Positions 23,607-35,935 of a stretch of 64,000 bases of DNA are shown here, one piece after another; position 1 is the stretch's first letter, and each line of letters starts with the position of its first letter. This DNA is from Dallia pectoralis (taxonomy: Eukaryota > Chordata > Actinopteri > Esociformes > Umbridae), in NCBI GenBank assembly GCA_029465975.1, contig CM055754.1:621421-685420 (forward strand). Direction: 5' to 3'. The notes under the pieces are model-generated. The model did not search any database, was not told the origin of the DNA, and worked only from the letters and a program-made list of their open reading frames with translations. Made by a program: the position numbers and the translations under genes.

Positions 23607-24416
23607 TATGCCAAAGCCCCTTCTGATATTCCACAGTAAAGTCATTGGATTCAATCAGGGTTGGTAAATGACACTGCATTCCTATGGCTCCCATTCAAAG
23701 ACAGCCTGGGTTTTAATTACCGTTAATTACAATTTGCATAAAGCTTTTTAGCAAACGGCCCCTAAAGTGCCTATAATGATTAAACATGTAAATGAAGTCA
23801 CAGTAAGCTGATAAAGGCCTGAGTGATTTCTAGCCTAGTTATTTAAAAACAATTGTCGGGGCAACATAATGACTACGGTCAGTTGAGTTGGCGCGCACAA
23901 ACGTACATTATTATAGTGGTAACTGAAAGACACAATGAGAAACACCATGTCATGTTCCTGGTCACCGGATCAAAACCATAAATTGGTTCAAATGTTTCTG
24001 TTAAACACTTCAATTAATCCAGTAAATATTGAACGTGCTGTAAAATTAATGAGGCAAGCGATATTTATCATATTTATTTCATATTTATTTGGACCTGTAT
24101 TGACTGATGCGTTTCATTTAGTTCAATTACAAATCCTTTACGTTCACATTAGAGGCCTCTTCAATCATTTCTTCCATTTCCTTAATCATCAACCTGTTAT
24201 CTTACTTTGGCTCGGGGTGTCATCAGCCCCATCCGTACCATTTATCACCTCCTTGTTGGGCATCTGCCTCCATTAGCTCCTCTAAGTTAAATTGGAAGCA
24301 GATATCAGTCGTCTCAGTTACTGCTTGATCAACTGTGATAACCGTTTATGAAAAACCAAATGTAGTTTGACGGCAGCTATTAGTGATGTTATGCTAAATA
24401 AATGACACTGTCATGG
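23607..24416. other. Single-copy stretch, one weak frame
   Basis: A 113-codon plus-strand frame (23935-24276) reads hydrophobic but has no recognisable domain, and the surrounding DNA is AT-rich and intron-like. Not supported as a gene. Confidence 0.4.
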
Positions 24417-24967
24417 GTTAGACCCAGTCTGGTTAGACCCAGTCTGGTTAGACCCAGTTTGGTTAGACCCAGTTAGGTTAGACCCAGTTTGGTTAGACCC
24501 AGTCTGGTTAGACCCAGTTAGGTTAGACCCAGTTAGGTTAGACCCAGCCTGGTTAGACCCAGTCTGGTTAGACCCAGTTAGGTTAGACCCAGTCTGGTTA
24601 GACCCAGTTAGGTTAGACCCAGCCTGGTTAGACCCAGTCTGGTTAGACCCAGTTAGGTTAGACCCAGTTAGGTTTGACTCAGTCTGGTTAGACCCAGTTA
24701 GGTTAGACCCAGTCTGGTTAGACCCAGTCTGGTTAGACCCAGTTAGGTTAGACCCAGTTTGGTTTGACCCAGTCTGGTTAGACCCAGTTTGGTTTGACCC
24801 AGTTTGGTTAGACCCAGTTAGGTTAGACCCAGTTAGGTTAGACCCAGTTAGGTTAGACCCAGTTTGGTTAGACCCAGTTTGGTTAGACCCAGTTAGGTTA
24901 GACCCAGTTAGGTTAGACCCAGTTTGGTTAGACCCAGTTTGGTTAGACCCAGTTAGGTTAGACCCAG
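24417..24967. repeat. 15-bp minisatellite, about 37 copies
   Basis: Unit GTTAGACCCAGTCTG with AGTTAG, AGTTTG and AGCCTG variants. On the minus strand this reads as a Gly-Ser-Asn-(Gln/Leu)-Thr pentapeptide repeated through a 240-codon frame that continues into the adjoining 31-bp array. It abuts that array without a spacer. Confidence 0.96.
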
Positions 24968-25213
24968 TGAGAGCCCATGTCAGGGGAGGAGCCTGCAGTG
25001 ACAGCCCATGGCAGGGGAGGAGCCTGCAGTGAGAGCCCATGGCAGGGGAGGAGCCTGCAGTGACAGCCCATGGCAGGGGAGGAGCCTGCAGTGAGAGCCC
25101 ATGGCAGGGGAGGAGCCTGCAGTGACAGCCCATGGCAGGGGAGGAGCCTGCAGTGACAGCTCATGGCAGGGGAGGAGCCTGCAGTGACAGCCCCTGGCAG
25201 GGGAGGAGCCTGT
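24968..25213. repeat. 31-bp minisatellite, 8 copies
   Basis: Units of GACAGCCCATGGCAGGGGAG plus GAGCCTGCAGT; GAGAGCCC and GACAGCCC versions alternate in the first six. It begins exactly where the 15-bp array ends. Confidence 0.96.
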
Positions 25214-25535
25214 GACCTTTGCTTAACTAATGGGTCTTTCATCATTCCCCAGTGCCGGCACCTTGTTTATTGCTCTTTATTTTAAATGAAACCTGCGGTA
25301 GCACCAATCCATCATGGTCGTCACATGACCTTTACTGGAGGAATTGGCCCATGTGAATCCACCCGGTCCAGGTTAGATGGAGCAACACCTCAGAGGTAGG
25401 ATGAGTTGTCTCCCAGAACACTATTATTATCTCACAGTTAGACCACAGGGTAGTTAATGACTGTTAGATCACATTAAAACCTTACTGAACTAGTGACCCA
25501 CATTGTGACATTATAGCTAAGGAGGTTCAGTCTAT
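25214..25535. other. Single-copy stretch, nothing recognised
   Basis: Short unique spacer without coding or element signatures. Confidence 0.4.
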
Positions 25536-25993
25536 ATATAAGGTGAGGTGAGGAAAGATGTGGTGAGATGTGTAGAGATGTGAGGAGAGGTGTGGAGAGA
25601 GGTGAGGAGAGGTGGTGAGATGTGGTGAGATGGTTAGAGATGTGAGGTGAGGAGAGGTGGTGAGATGTGGTGAGATGGTTAGAGATGTGAGGTGAGGAGA
25701 GAGAGGTGAGGAGAGAGGTGAGGAGAGGTGAGGAGAGGTGGTGAGATGTGGTGGTGAGGAGAGGTGGGGAGGTGAGGAGAGGTGGTGAGATGTGGTGAGA
25801 TGGTTAGAGATGTGAGGTGAGGAGAGGTGGTGAGATGTGGTGAGATGGTTAGAGATGTGAGGTGAGGAGAGATGTGGATAGATGTGGTGAGATGTGGTGA
25901 GATGTGAAGAGAGGTGAGATGTGGAGAGAGGTGGTGAGATGTGAGGTGAGGAGAGGTGTGGATAGATGTAGATAGATGTGGTGAGATGGTTAG
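25536..25993. repeat. GA/GTG-rich irregular minisatellite
   Basis: Degenerate array of GTGAGGAGAGGTG, GATGTGGTGAGATG and GGTTAGAGATGTGAG modules. A longer block (GGTTAGAGATGTGAGGTGAG...) recurs at about 25677, 25802 and 25847. The minus strand reads as Ser/His/Pro/Thr-rich low complexity. Confidence 0.9.
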
Positions 25994-26086
25994 AATTAGG
26001 GTTTCACTCCACCTTTGGTAAGAAAAAACCTGCCGCCCATTTCTGTCTGTAGAAAACATTGTATTCATCAGCTGGCTTGTTCACTT

Positions 26087-26146
26087 GGAAGGGCACATGG
26101 AAGGGCACATGGAAGGGCACATGGAAGGGCACATGGAAGGGCACGT
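26087..26146. repeat. 12-bp minisatellite, 5 copies
   Basis: Unit GGAAGGGCACAT; the last copy has CACGTGG. Confidence 0.93.
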
Positions 26147-27767
26147 GGACTAATGAAATCATGTCTGACAGATTGATGTCATTATCAGTAATAGTGTGCA
26201 GTGATTTTTCTATGTGAACTCCATAACTTTCACAGGCATCACTTGATTACTTTTTACTCTATCTTTCCTATCTTCTTCCCGGAGTAATCAATGCTCTTTC
26301 AGAGTTATCTCCTCACAGGAATGCTAATTCTACTGTCAGCAGATGGTAGAATGGAGGAGTTTTGGCATTTCTCCTATTGCTTTTTCTAAAGAATTACATT
26401 TCATCCAGCATTTTATGGAGACAGGCTTTTCTGTGTATAATACCTTTTATGCAAATTGGATGTGAAAGGAAATGTTGAAATGTTATTAGCTATTTGAAAT
26501 GGAGTTTAACGTTTGACTACGGTAAAGCAGCTAACATTACAGGCATTAATTCCAGAATATATATTATGCCATCTGTTATAGCCATCTAGTCTTCCCAAAC
26601 ATGAGCCCATGACAACGGGCCTATTTGTACCTTCTTGTACCTTCCTGTACCTTACATATATCACGTAAAACAATGTGTCTTTCATTCTTAGTTTCTATTT
26701 CACTGAAATATAGAAGAAGGCAGGGAGCTGTGATTTACGGCTCAGGCGTGGGTGTGGATGAAAAGCAATACAGGGATCAAGATCCTTTTAGCCCTGTCAT
26801 TATAGCCCTGTCGTGATTGTTCCCTCTGTTGTGTGCCTGCTACCGACCGCCTGCTACCGACCGCCTGCTACCGACTGCCTGCTGCCTGCTGTTGTGTGAC
26901 TAACTCACTGGCCAGACTGGTACAGTACGCCGTGACTCCTTCAAAGGGAACTGCTGAGGTTTCCTCCCAGTCCGGATCATTCCACAAGTCACACTTGACA
27001 AAGAACAATAGGCTACCAATCACCTGGCTGTCTGACCCCTGAGCAGTGCTTAACCAGTGGAGTGGGTCCAGAGACTGCTTCACTGTGTTTAGAGCTGCTC
27101 CCATGAGCCAGATGGGGTGGCTGCGATATTTACCCTCAACACAACATCTCATCATTAAATAAAGGTCTAATGGTCTGTCTTCACCTGTGTCGTCCCCATG
27201 GTTGTGATTTGGACTGGCTCGTGTAGACGTTATGTGAGATGTGGACATTCTTAATATTGATTTATATATACAGACCTGGGAGCTGTGTGAGGATCATCAG
27301 AAGAACCAGGTTGGTGTCCTTAGGAGGTTCTGATCAGAACACTTTGCTGAGTCCATTATAGCCTGGGATCTGGTGTGGAAATGGTGGAACATTCTGTTAA
27401 TGTTATTATAACAGCTATTATAAAGCTCATACATCTTGGGCTCAGGTGAGATGTTTCTTAATGTCTGGTGTTTCTGAATGGTTTTTCGTCTGTATTGATT
27501 CAGTATCGCCCATCACCCTGTTCACATGTCACACGTCAAATTTTACTGATAATTTACTTTTTTCATTGTATGAGCCATTGAAAATGTGTTCATGTTTACA
27601 AGCCTCCAGATTTGTGGCCTGGGATCAGATTCCACAGAATATGGGACATTATAAATGGAGAGTAAGAATACAGAATAAATAAGTATAATGTGGTGCAAAT
27701 CCTCCACATGAGGGTTAGTTAGGTGAAGGGTTAATGAGGTGAGCAGAACTCCATATTAATGGGGCTA
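26147..27767. other. Single-copy stretch; weak frames only
   Basis: About 1.6 kb. It contains a small CCTGCTACCGACCG repeat (26837-26882) and a 126-codon minus frame (26868-27248) without a recognisable domain. No gene supported. Confidence 0.4.
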
Positions 27768-28314
27768 TCTCTGTTCACGCTGTCTCTGTTCATGCTATCT
27801 CTCTTCACGCTATCTCTGTTCACGCTATCTCTGTTCACGCTATCTCTGTTCACGCTGTCTCTGTTCACGCTGTCTCTGTTCACGCTGTCTCTGTTCACGC
27901 TGTCTCTGTTCACGCTGTCTCTGTTCACGCTGTCTCTGTTCACGCTGTCTCTGTTCACGCTGTCTCTGTTCACGCTATCTCTGTTCACGCTATCTCTGTT
28001 CACGCTATCTCTGTTCACGCTATCTCTGTTCACGCTATCTCTCTTCACGCTATCTCTGTTCACGCTATCTCTGTTCACGCTATCTCTGTTCACGCTGTCT
28101 CTGTTCACGCTGTCTCTGTTCACGCTGTCTCTGTTCACGCTATCTCTGTTCATGCTGTCTCTGTTCAGGCTATCTCTGTTCACGCTATCTCTGTTCACGC
28201 TGTCTCTGTTCACGCTATCTGTTCACGCTGTCTCTGTTCACGCTATCTGTTCACGCTATCTCTGTTCACGCTGTCTCTGTTCACGCTATCTCTGTTCACG
28301 CTATCTCTGTTCAC
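27768..28314. repeat. 15-bp minisatellite, about 36 copies
   Basis: Unit TCTCTGTTCACGCTG, alternating in blocks with TCTCTGTTCACGCTA. Three-base-shorter copies appear only at the 3' end (28210-28250), where the register breaks. The minus strand reads as Asn-Arg-Asp-Ser-Val repeats (160 codons) and the plus strand as Leu-Ser-Leu-Phe-Thr (213 codons). Both are repeat artefacts. Confidence 0.97.
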
Positions 28315-29514
28315 CCAGCACTGTGCTGCCAGGATGGAGGGGTCAAACAGAGACTGGAGAGATGTCTCTCTGGGAGCATGTAAAACAAAGCCACAAATGA
28401 TTTAATGGAGGATAAGGAGATTATTATTATTGTTTATTAATTGGATTTGTGGCTCTGTGGTCATTTCTTTACTCGACATCCACTCTTACCTGTACATAAA
28501 CAGTAGTAGTCTCCTTACATTGTATTGTTAGAGAATGATCAAATATACATAACAGACATCAATGTGTCACTGACTGACACTAAATGATGACAGCATCTAT
28601 CAGAGGTTGTGAAATCTACTGATGCTAAAAAGTGTTTGTCAAATACAAACGCACATGTGATTGTAATATGTTCCTCAACTGAGCAGCAGATACGGTCTCA
28701 ATCATGACCACATGCCGACACACATTACCGAATGCCTTTCAGTGAACTGATATTCTTTTTTTGGCAAACATTCATATCTATGTTAATGTAGCGACATCAG
28801 CATGAATCTGATAAACCAGTTGTACCACAAAGATCCCAACAGCCCACAACTGTCTCTGTCATCCCTACTCTGTAATCTGAACCGCTACAGGGGTAGAATA
28901 TCTGTTTGGATTATAATGATATGATCGCTTCAGGTCTTCTCTCACAGTGGTTTGATCCCGTAGGATGGATTGGCCAGAACTGGGAGAGAGGTTGGGTTTC
29001 TGACCACAACGTGAAATCACAATACTGTCATGTTATGGCTGTGGACACATTGATGAGCCTTTTATGGGAACATGAAACTCTGTGCCATTAAAGCCCCCTG
29101 ATTAACCCTTCAAACTGAACATGGAGATGTTTTGGGAACGCTCTCCTTCCTCCTCCTTCCAGAAACCACAGATGAGTGGAAACACATCCATTTTAATGGT
29201 ATAAATAATTCAACTTGTAATTTTGCTGTTGTTGTTTTCTCCCAGACGATGCTAATACAGATGTCAGTTTGTTCTCCACATTAATTTGCTGTATTTCCTG
29301 GAGCTGTTGTCTACATGACAGACAGGTCTGGTCTATTGTTTTGGTCCTGGCGTTCCATCTGCCCTATTGAAATATATGTTCCTCATGAATAGACGTTATT
29401 ATCTGGAACCCACAGCTGAATGAACCTCCTGACAAAGGGGTTCTCTCTGTGAGGGAATGAAGAGCTGAATCATGTGTGTGTTGTTGAGTTTGTCTTGAAC
29501 CTGAGAACCGGAGG
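28315..29514. other. Single-copy stretch, nothing recognised
   Basis: AT-rich, short frames only. No element or exon recognised. Confidence 0.4.
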
Positions 29515-29948
29515 AGCACACACACACACACACACACATATCTGATCTCACATGGGGCCAGAACAGGAGGTGCACACACACACACACACACATATTTCAG
29601 ATCTCACATGGGGCCAGAAGAGGAGGTGCACACACACACACACACACACATATCTGATCTCACATGGGGCCAGAACAGGAGGTGCACACACACACACACA
29701 CACATATTTCAGATCTCACATGGGGCCAGAAGAGGAGGTGCACACACACACACACACACACATATCTGATCTCACATGGGGCCAGAACAGGAGGTGCACA
29801 CACACACACACATATCTGATCTCACATGGGGCCAGAACAGGAGGTGCACACACACACACACACATATCTGATCTCACATGGGGCCCGAACAGGAGGTGCA
29901 CACACACACACACACATATCTGATCTCACATGGGACCAGAACAGGAGG

Positions 29949-29981
<33 letters not shown>

Positions 29982-30070
29982 CTGATCTCACATGGGGCCC
30001 GAACAGGAGGTGCACACACACACACACACACACACATATATCTGATCTCACATGGGGCCAGAACAGGAGG

Positions 30071-30105
<35 letters not shown>

Positions 30106-30336
30106 CTGATCTCACATGGGGCCAGAACAGGAGGTGCACACACACACACACACACACATATATCTGATCTCACATGGGGCCAGAACAGGAGGTGCACACA
30201 CACACACACACATATATCTGATCTCACATGGGGCCAGAACAGGAGGTGCACACACACACACACACATATCTGATCTCACATGGGGTCAGAACAGGAGGTG
30301 CACACACACACACATATATCTGATCTCACATGGGAC
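29515..30336. repeat. Composite minisatellite with a (CA)n tract inside every unit, about 15 copies
   Basis: Each unit is a constant part (ATCTGATCTCACATGGGG, CCAGAACAGGAGGTG) followed by a (CA)n run of roughly 14 to 32 bases that differs between units, so the period varies from about 50 to 64 bp. In the first five copies two versions alternate (ATCTGATC with GAACAGG, TTTCAGATC with GAAGAGG), i.e. a dimer. Later copies are uniform. Confidence 0.97.
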
Positions 30337-30657
30337 CAGAACCTCACGCACATCAAGAAACAGGCTGCGTGAGTTTCAGTCACTCATCTCTATGGAGTCA
30401 TTTGGTCAACCTATTTATTCATAGTAGAATTACATCTCCTGTCATACTTTGTGTACTGTTTATTAGCCCCAATAGCCAGTGTTCCACTACTGACCGATGC
30501 AGACATTAAAAACACAACTATTCAGATGTGAGCTACTGTGGTACTTTACTGCACCTCTGTGTGTTTCTCTGGCTGCCTATCTGTCAACCAAGGCAGTAAC
30601 TAAACCATGAGTACACCGACCGTGCCACAGCACCAGCAGAGACATATGAAGTGTGTT
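30337..30657. other. Single-copy spacer
   Basis: About 320 bp between two arrays. No gene or element recognised. Confidence 0.4.
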
Positions 30658-31192
30658 CTGTAGTCTGTGTACTGTAGTCTGTGTACTGTAGTCTGTGTAC
30701 TGTAGTCTGTGTACTGTGGTCTGTGTACTGTGGTCTGTGTACTGTATTCTGTATACTGTAGTCTGTGTACTGTAGTCTGTATACTGTAGTCTGTATACTG
30801 TAGTCTGTGTACTGTAGTCTGTGTACTGTAGTCTGTGTACTGTAGTCTGTATACTGTAGTCTGTATACTGTAGTCTGTATACTGAAGTCTGTGTACTGTA
30901 GTCTGTATACAGTAGTCTGTGTACTGTAGTCTGTATACTGTAGTCTGTATACTGTAGTCTGTATACTGTAGTCTGTGTACTGTAGTCTGTATACTGTAGT
31001 CTGTGTACTGTAGTCTGTATACTGTAGTCTGTATACTGTAGTCTGTATACTGTAGTCTGTATACTGTAGTCTGTGTACTGTAGTCTGTATACTGTAGTCT
31101 GTGTACTGTAGTCTGTATACTGTAGTCTGTGTACTGTAGTCTGTATACTGTAGTCTGTGTACTGTAGTCTGTATACTGTGGTCTGTGTTCTG
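30658..31192. repeat. 14-bp minisatellite, about 38 copies
   Basis: Units ACTGTAGTCTGTAT and ACTGTAGTCTGTGT, partly alternating. Rare variants: ACTGTGGTCT, ACTGAAGTCT, ACAGTAGTCT and ACTGTATTCT. The 217-codon minus-strand frame (Tyr/Thr/Gln/Leu) is an artefact of the missing stop in the unit. Confidence 0.96.
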
Positions 31193-32684
31193 CTGTTCTG
31201 TACAGTATGTGGGGAGTGTCTATTATCCAAACAGTTCCTTATGGGAGCTGTAGGCTATAGATGTTTGTGCAGGCTGTCATCTTGGATCTACGGTATGAGT
31301 GTCTAAATGAGAGCTATGGAGACTCTGAGCGTAAGCAACACATATATCCTGGGATTGAAACAGACCTCTAGTACATTGATTTACGAGGTATATCGGGTTT
31401 GCATGTAAATATATCTGCTCCAATATAAATGTCCGTGTTTAGAGTATGACATTTCTGTATATAGATGATTGGCATTACTGAAACAACACCCTCCACGGTG
31501 GCTCCAGTCTGGTTTGAGATGACTCTGTGGTTGGCCTGGAAGAACTGGGTCCTTAAATAAATACCAAAGGCCTTAAAAGAAGAGAAAATGCAGCACAACA
31601 GAAGACAGAGCCTGGGGAACCAGGCATGGAATAACATCTGTAAGATCTACATCCAGATGGAATACCATAAATGATACAGACCCTAACCCTCTGCTTTGAG
31701 GTTCCTCCAACAGCTGCACTTGTTCTCATGTGATCATGTAACAAACACTCATTCTTAGCGTAGCACTGCTGGGCTGTTAGTCGCTACAAAGTGGTGGCAC
31801 AGTTACATCTCATCTCTGCCTGCCAGTAAGCTAACTGGACGAGGTTTGTAGCGACGGTGCTTCAACACAGGCTTGATAGCCAACAATGCTGAACTTCTTT
31901 CCCTTCCATTACAAGGATGGTCGTGCTGCGGCTGCAATAATTGGGGAGGGAGTTGAGTCCCCCAGCCCAGGACACAAGGGATGGTATTTATGCTAATAGC
32001 GTGGGCAATTAGCCTCTGGAAACATGGACTAGAGAGAGCTAATTTGCATTATTTCAACACACTCCCCCACACACATGGCTGACCTCTCGTTCACATTTCA
32101 CCAACCCACTCCTCGACTTATCACTTATCTCACTCAGAATTTAGATTCAGCCGAGCCTCTTCAGTGACCCCCAGTCTAAAGAGAGAATAATCTCAGAGGC
32201 TGGGCAACAGGCTATTTCAGACAGCCTCACCTGCTCAAATTAAATCTTAATGGATTTGTCACATGCTGCGTAAACAACAGGTTTTAAAACCGTACCTAAG
32301 AAAAGGAGAAATAAACAGTAAAATAAATGCGTCCCTCTGTGTCTCACGCTCCACATTCAGCTCCATTGTCTTGATGATGTTGTGGAGGACATTATTTGGC
32401 GTCACGCTACATGGTCTCTGACCTCTCCTTCTAGGATGTCTAGTCGTCATCTGCAAACATACCGACCCTCTTGATGTCCCTCTGATCACGGAGAGAGGAG
32501 CTCTGGCTGTCAGTTAGAGGGTTTAGGAGAGTGGGAATCGCTCACAAGGATTATGGAGTCCCAGGCCTTATGGTTGTCTGGCATGCAGACTGGTGTATGC
32601 CAATGGTCTCCTCTGATTGGTCCTAACCCTGGGGGAGTCATTAGTAGCACATCCACAGGCACCTGTTGGCCCACTGAGGTGTCA
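31193..32684. other. Single-copy stretch, no gene recognised
   Basis: About 1.5 kb with frames up to 89 codons only. Nothing recognised. Confidence 0.4.
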
Positions 32685-32840
32685 GGTGTGTGTGTGACCC
32701 AAACAGGAAACAGTCGTGTGTGTGTGTGTGTGACCCACACAGGAATCAGTCGTGTGTGTGACCCATCTACTGGTGTGATGCTACACAGGAAACAGGCGTG
32801 TGTGTGTGTGTGTGTGTGTGCGTGTGTGTGTGTGTGTGTC
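32685..32840. repeat. Interrupted (GT)n with 31-45-bp units
   Basis: Three or four GTGTGTGACCCA(C/T)..CAGGAA(A/T)CAG segments, each with its own (GT)n run, ending in a longer (GT)n tract at 32797-32839. It is a small analogue of the composite array at 29.5-30.3 kb. Confidence 0.85.
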
Positions 32841-34309
32841 AATTTGTGCATCATTCAGCCAGGCTGTCTTCAAAGCCTTTGGGGACAAAGGGGCTCACAA
32901 AAAAACCAATGACCTCCCAGCTGGTAAGCGTGTGTGGCCTAATTGGAAAGTGTTTATGCATAGTTGACATTTAGATATTTGCAGGAGCTTTTCTGTAATC
33001 CAGGAGGGCCATTTGCTGAAGGTCTTATATTTGCTTGTCATTTGTATGTGCAACAGAGCTACATAATGTGAGTTTAACAATTCAGTAGCTATGGTTTAGG
33101 AGTTCTGCTACTGTTATTGGTTGATACATTTTATATAATATTTATCTGTTAGCATAATTATCTACTAGATGTGTGCTTGTTTCATTGGTATTCTGCTGTA
33201 TGATCCAGGTTGGGTATGTTACTTTTTAAATCTTTACAGTTACAGATAAATGTAAATCATATTACTCAAACTCAGTACTGTAATCTGATTACTTAAGTTA
33301 CTTTGGAATTCAGCAACATTAAGCGACATTACAAAACAAATAGGAAAACTAAATCATAGGAAGACATTCAAGTGCTATTAGTCGCACCTCAGCCCGTTAT
33401 AATAATCTGCTAATCACATTTCTTATGGTTCTGGAGACAGAGACACATTTGGAGACGGTGCACCTAGAGACAATGTCCCATGTATGGAAGCTAAGTTACA
33501 GTCAGAAAATATTGGTTTAATGAACGGCAGAACATTAATGACTATGTATTAACATGTAGTCAACTTGATTTCTGGTTAAACCTGTTCATCCAAACCTCGT
33601 CCAATACGCTTGAGGTTGTCAGTCAATTCACTGTACCTGGATTCCCCAAAATGTAGTCACGATGGAAGAATCTCTCAATAAATTGTGTCAATAAAAGCAG
33701 CTTTATTGTTCTCACATGAAGTGTGTTTAGTTGGTAATAAATCTGTCAAACTGAAAGCAGTTTCTCCTCACCTTAAGTCTCTCTGCTGAGATGATAATCA
33801 CGCTTGGCCCAGTATTTTAAGATGCCCTGACATGCCACTTGTTTTTAATGATCTGTTTTATTTCTATCTATCTTGCAAAATGTTAAGGTCATCTGAGTTT
33901 GTTTTCCTTATGAACTTAACATGTTAAGATTGTCTGTCAGACCATGTTACAATAGTTTAACCTTATGGATTAACAGTGTGTTCTGTAAAGACCCTGTTTA
34001 ACATCTATATAATATATTTACAGAGCCCAGAGGCTTGGATAGCACCTAACTATGCTCATTATTTTCTTCACTGGTGTTCTTCAGTATGTCCTCTTATTTA
34101 TCTAATGTCCTGTTAGATCTCAGAAGGACGTGAGCTCCAGCAGCACCTGGACTTGTTCATCAGTTGGTTTCTGTCTGTTCTGCTGTTGCTTCTCACAGAC
34201 TGTCATAATTATTCTATATTTGCACATGGCCCCAGGACATCTGTATACTCAGACACACCTTTGTTTTACTCGATAGGTTCAGCAAGATCTGGGAGCTAAA
34301 GAATACTGG
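32841..34309. other. Single-copy AT-rich stretch, no gene recognised
   Basis: Almost no frames above 60 codons. No element recognised before the SINE head at 34.3 kb. Confidence 0.4.
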
Positions 34310-34400
34310 TATATTTTTGAGTTGCCGGCTCAGGGGATTTGAACCCGAAACCTTTCAGTTACTGGTCAGTTGGGTATTATGTTACTTGACCAGCTGCCCC
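34310..34400 (-). mobile_element. tRNA-derived SINE head (fragment)
   Basis: On the minus strand the fragment starts GGGGCAGCTGGTCAAGTAAC. It contains ACTGAAAGGTTTCGGGTTCA and a Pol III B-box-like GGTTCAAATCC (complement of 34335-34345), followed by CCTGAGCCGGCAACT. The arrangement matches the tRNA-related head of fish SINEs such as the salmonid HpaI type. The A box is degenerate, and the body and tail are not recognisable. Confidence 0.65.
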
Positions 34401-34699
34401 TATATTGGCAATCTAGAACCTGTCAGAAGATTCCTGAGTTCATGATCCCAGATCAGCTTTTAGACCTGCTGGTCCTCTGAATAAATACATTGATAAACAT
34501 TGTCTTCTCATTTGGCTCTAATCATCTCTCAGCCAACAGAGGATTTTTCACACCTGTGCATTCAGAGGGAACTTAATCTCTAGTATTCTTCCACCAAGCC
34601 ACTGTACCCATTTTTCTTACTTTGTCTTAGTTTGAATCTGCCTGCATTTATTTATTGCATTGCATAGAATTGCCCTTTTCTGTTCTGTCAGATTTTTTT
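34401..34699. other. Single-copy spacer
   Basis: AT-rich DNA between the SINE fragment and a 54-bp repeat. Nothing recognised. Confidence 0.4.
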
Positions 34700-34862
34700 T
34701 CTCCTAAAGGTAACTCAGTACTCAGCTTGGTGTGTATATATATTCTGTATATATTTCCTAAAGGTAACTCAGTACTCAGCTTGGTGTGTATATATATTCT
34801 GTATATATTTCCTAAAGCTAACTCTGTACTCTGCTTGGTGTGTATATATATTTTCTATATAT
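34700..34862. repeat. 54-bp tandem repeat, 3 copies
   Basis: Units contain CCTAAAGGTAACTCAGTACT and TGTGTATATATATTCTGTAT; the third copy is more diverged (GCTAACTCTGTACTCTG). Period 54 is 18 codons, so the plus frame stays open. Confidence 0.93.
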
Positions 34863-35140
34863 ATGGAGACCTACTACTGTGCTGTTATTTTTCTAAAATC
34901 TCAAAGTAGGTATTTTTTTTCCTAGAAACATGGACCACTAATGACTGTGTATCCACACCTGAGCTCTGATAATAGCGACATCTCAACAGGCTAATGGCTT
35001 GTCATCGTTCCTTTCCAGATCGCGTAACCGCGGTAACCCTAAGCTACAGAATGGTTATCCAGTAATCAAGCTCTGGAATTTACTGGCACTGGAACAAATA
35101 CACGTTGGAACTATGCAAACGATCCCTGAAACAACCAGGT
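34863..35140. other. Single-copy spacer
   Basis: AT-rich spacer between two short arrays. Nothing recognised. Confidence 0.4.
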
Positions 35141-35200
35141 ACATCTGATCACATCTGATCATATCTGATCACATCTAATTACAACTGATCACATCTGATT
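35141..35200. repeat. 10-bp tandem repeat ACATCTGATC, about 6 copies
   Basis: Degenerate copies (ATATCTGATC, ACATCTAATT, ACAACTGATC). Confidence 0.85.
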
Positions 35201-35935
35201 ATCACAAATGACAAGTAGAGTAAACTGTGACAATCAACTTGATTAATCAGTCGGTTCTGCTATAAAACAATAGGTTCACTATAAACTGTGCTTGTGTATT
35301 GATTGTTGAGTTTGATGTTTACTATGTATGTGTGTATATATATATATATAGAGAGAGGGAGAGAGAGAGAAATATATATGTTTATATCTCAATATTTACT
35401 GCCTGAACTGAGATATCCATTTAGCTTGATTATTTAGTCCTAGACTAAACTTAGTCTGCGTGTAAAACCGAGAAACAGCTTGGTATACGTCTTTGGGTTA
35501 GTCATTGAGGTACTACATAATGAGGTTTGTTTTTGACCAATCCATCTCACCTAACAGAGTTTTCTTGTATACATGTTAATTTATTCCTTTTGGCAAAACC
35601 AACATGTTGACACACAATGGCCCATTTGACCTCCTGGGGTTTCTGGACACCTCTGGCTGGATGCCTGCTGACTGATAATGGAATTCTGGAGACACGCTGT
35701 CAGGTGACAGCCAATGACAGGCGGTTAAAGACATACAAGGGTCAAGGAGAGAGAAAACAGATCCAGGACCAGAATATTTTAAAGACAATGAGATATGTTG
35801 GGAGTGTTATAAAAAGACACTGCACTCTGGATGCTTTTAGAAGCAGTGAAAAGCAAATGACCTCCTGCTGGTAGATGGTTTGGAGCGGCACGTGTTGAAC
35901 CTTATGCAGGCACAGTGGGATAGAAATGTGAGAGG
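35201..35935. other. Single-copy stretch with TATA/GAGA tract
   Basis: Contains TATATATATAGAGAGAGGGAGAGAGAGA at 35335-35370 and otherwise unique DNA. The frames seen (70 and 85 codons) have no recognisable content. Confidence 0.4.

Noticed and set aside
27759..28400. 213-codon plus frame and 160-codon minus frame of pentapeptide repeats
   Set aside because: A 15-bp period keeps both strands open; the simplest explanation is a minisatellite.
30577..31230. 217-codon Tyr/Thr/Gln/Leu minus frame
   Set aside because: A 14-bp array with no stop in the unit; cycles through all frames with the same peptide.
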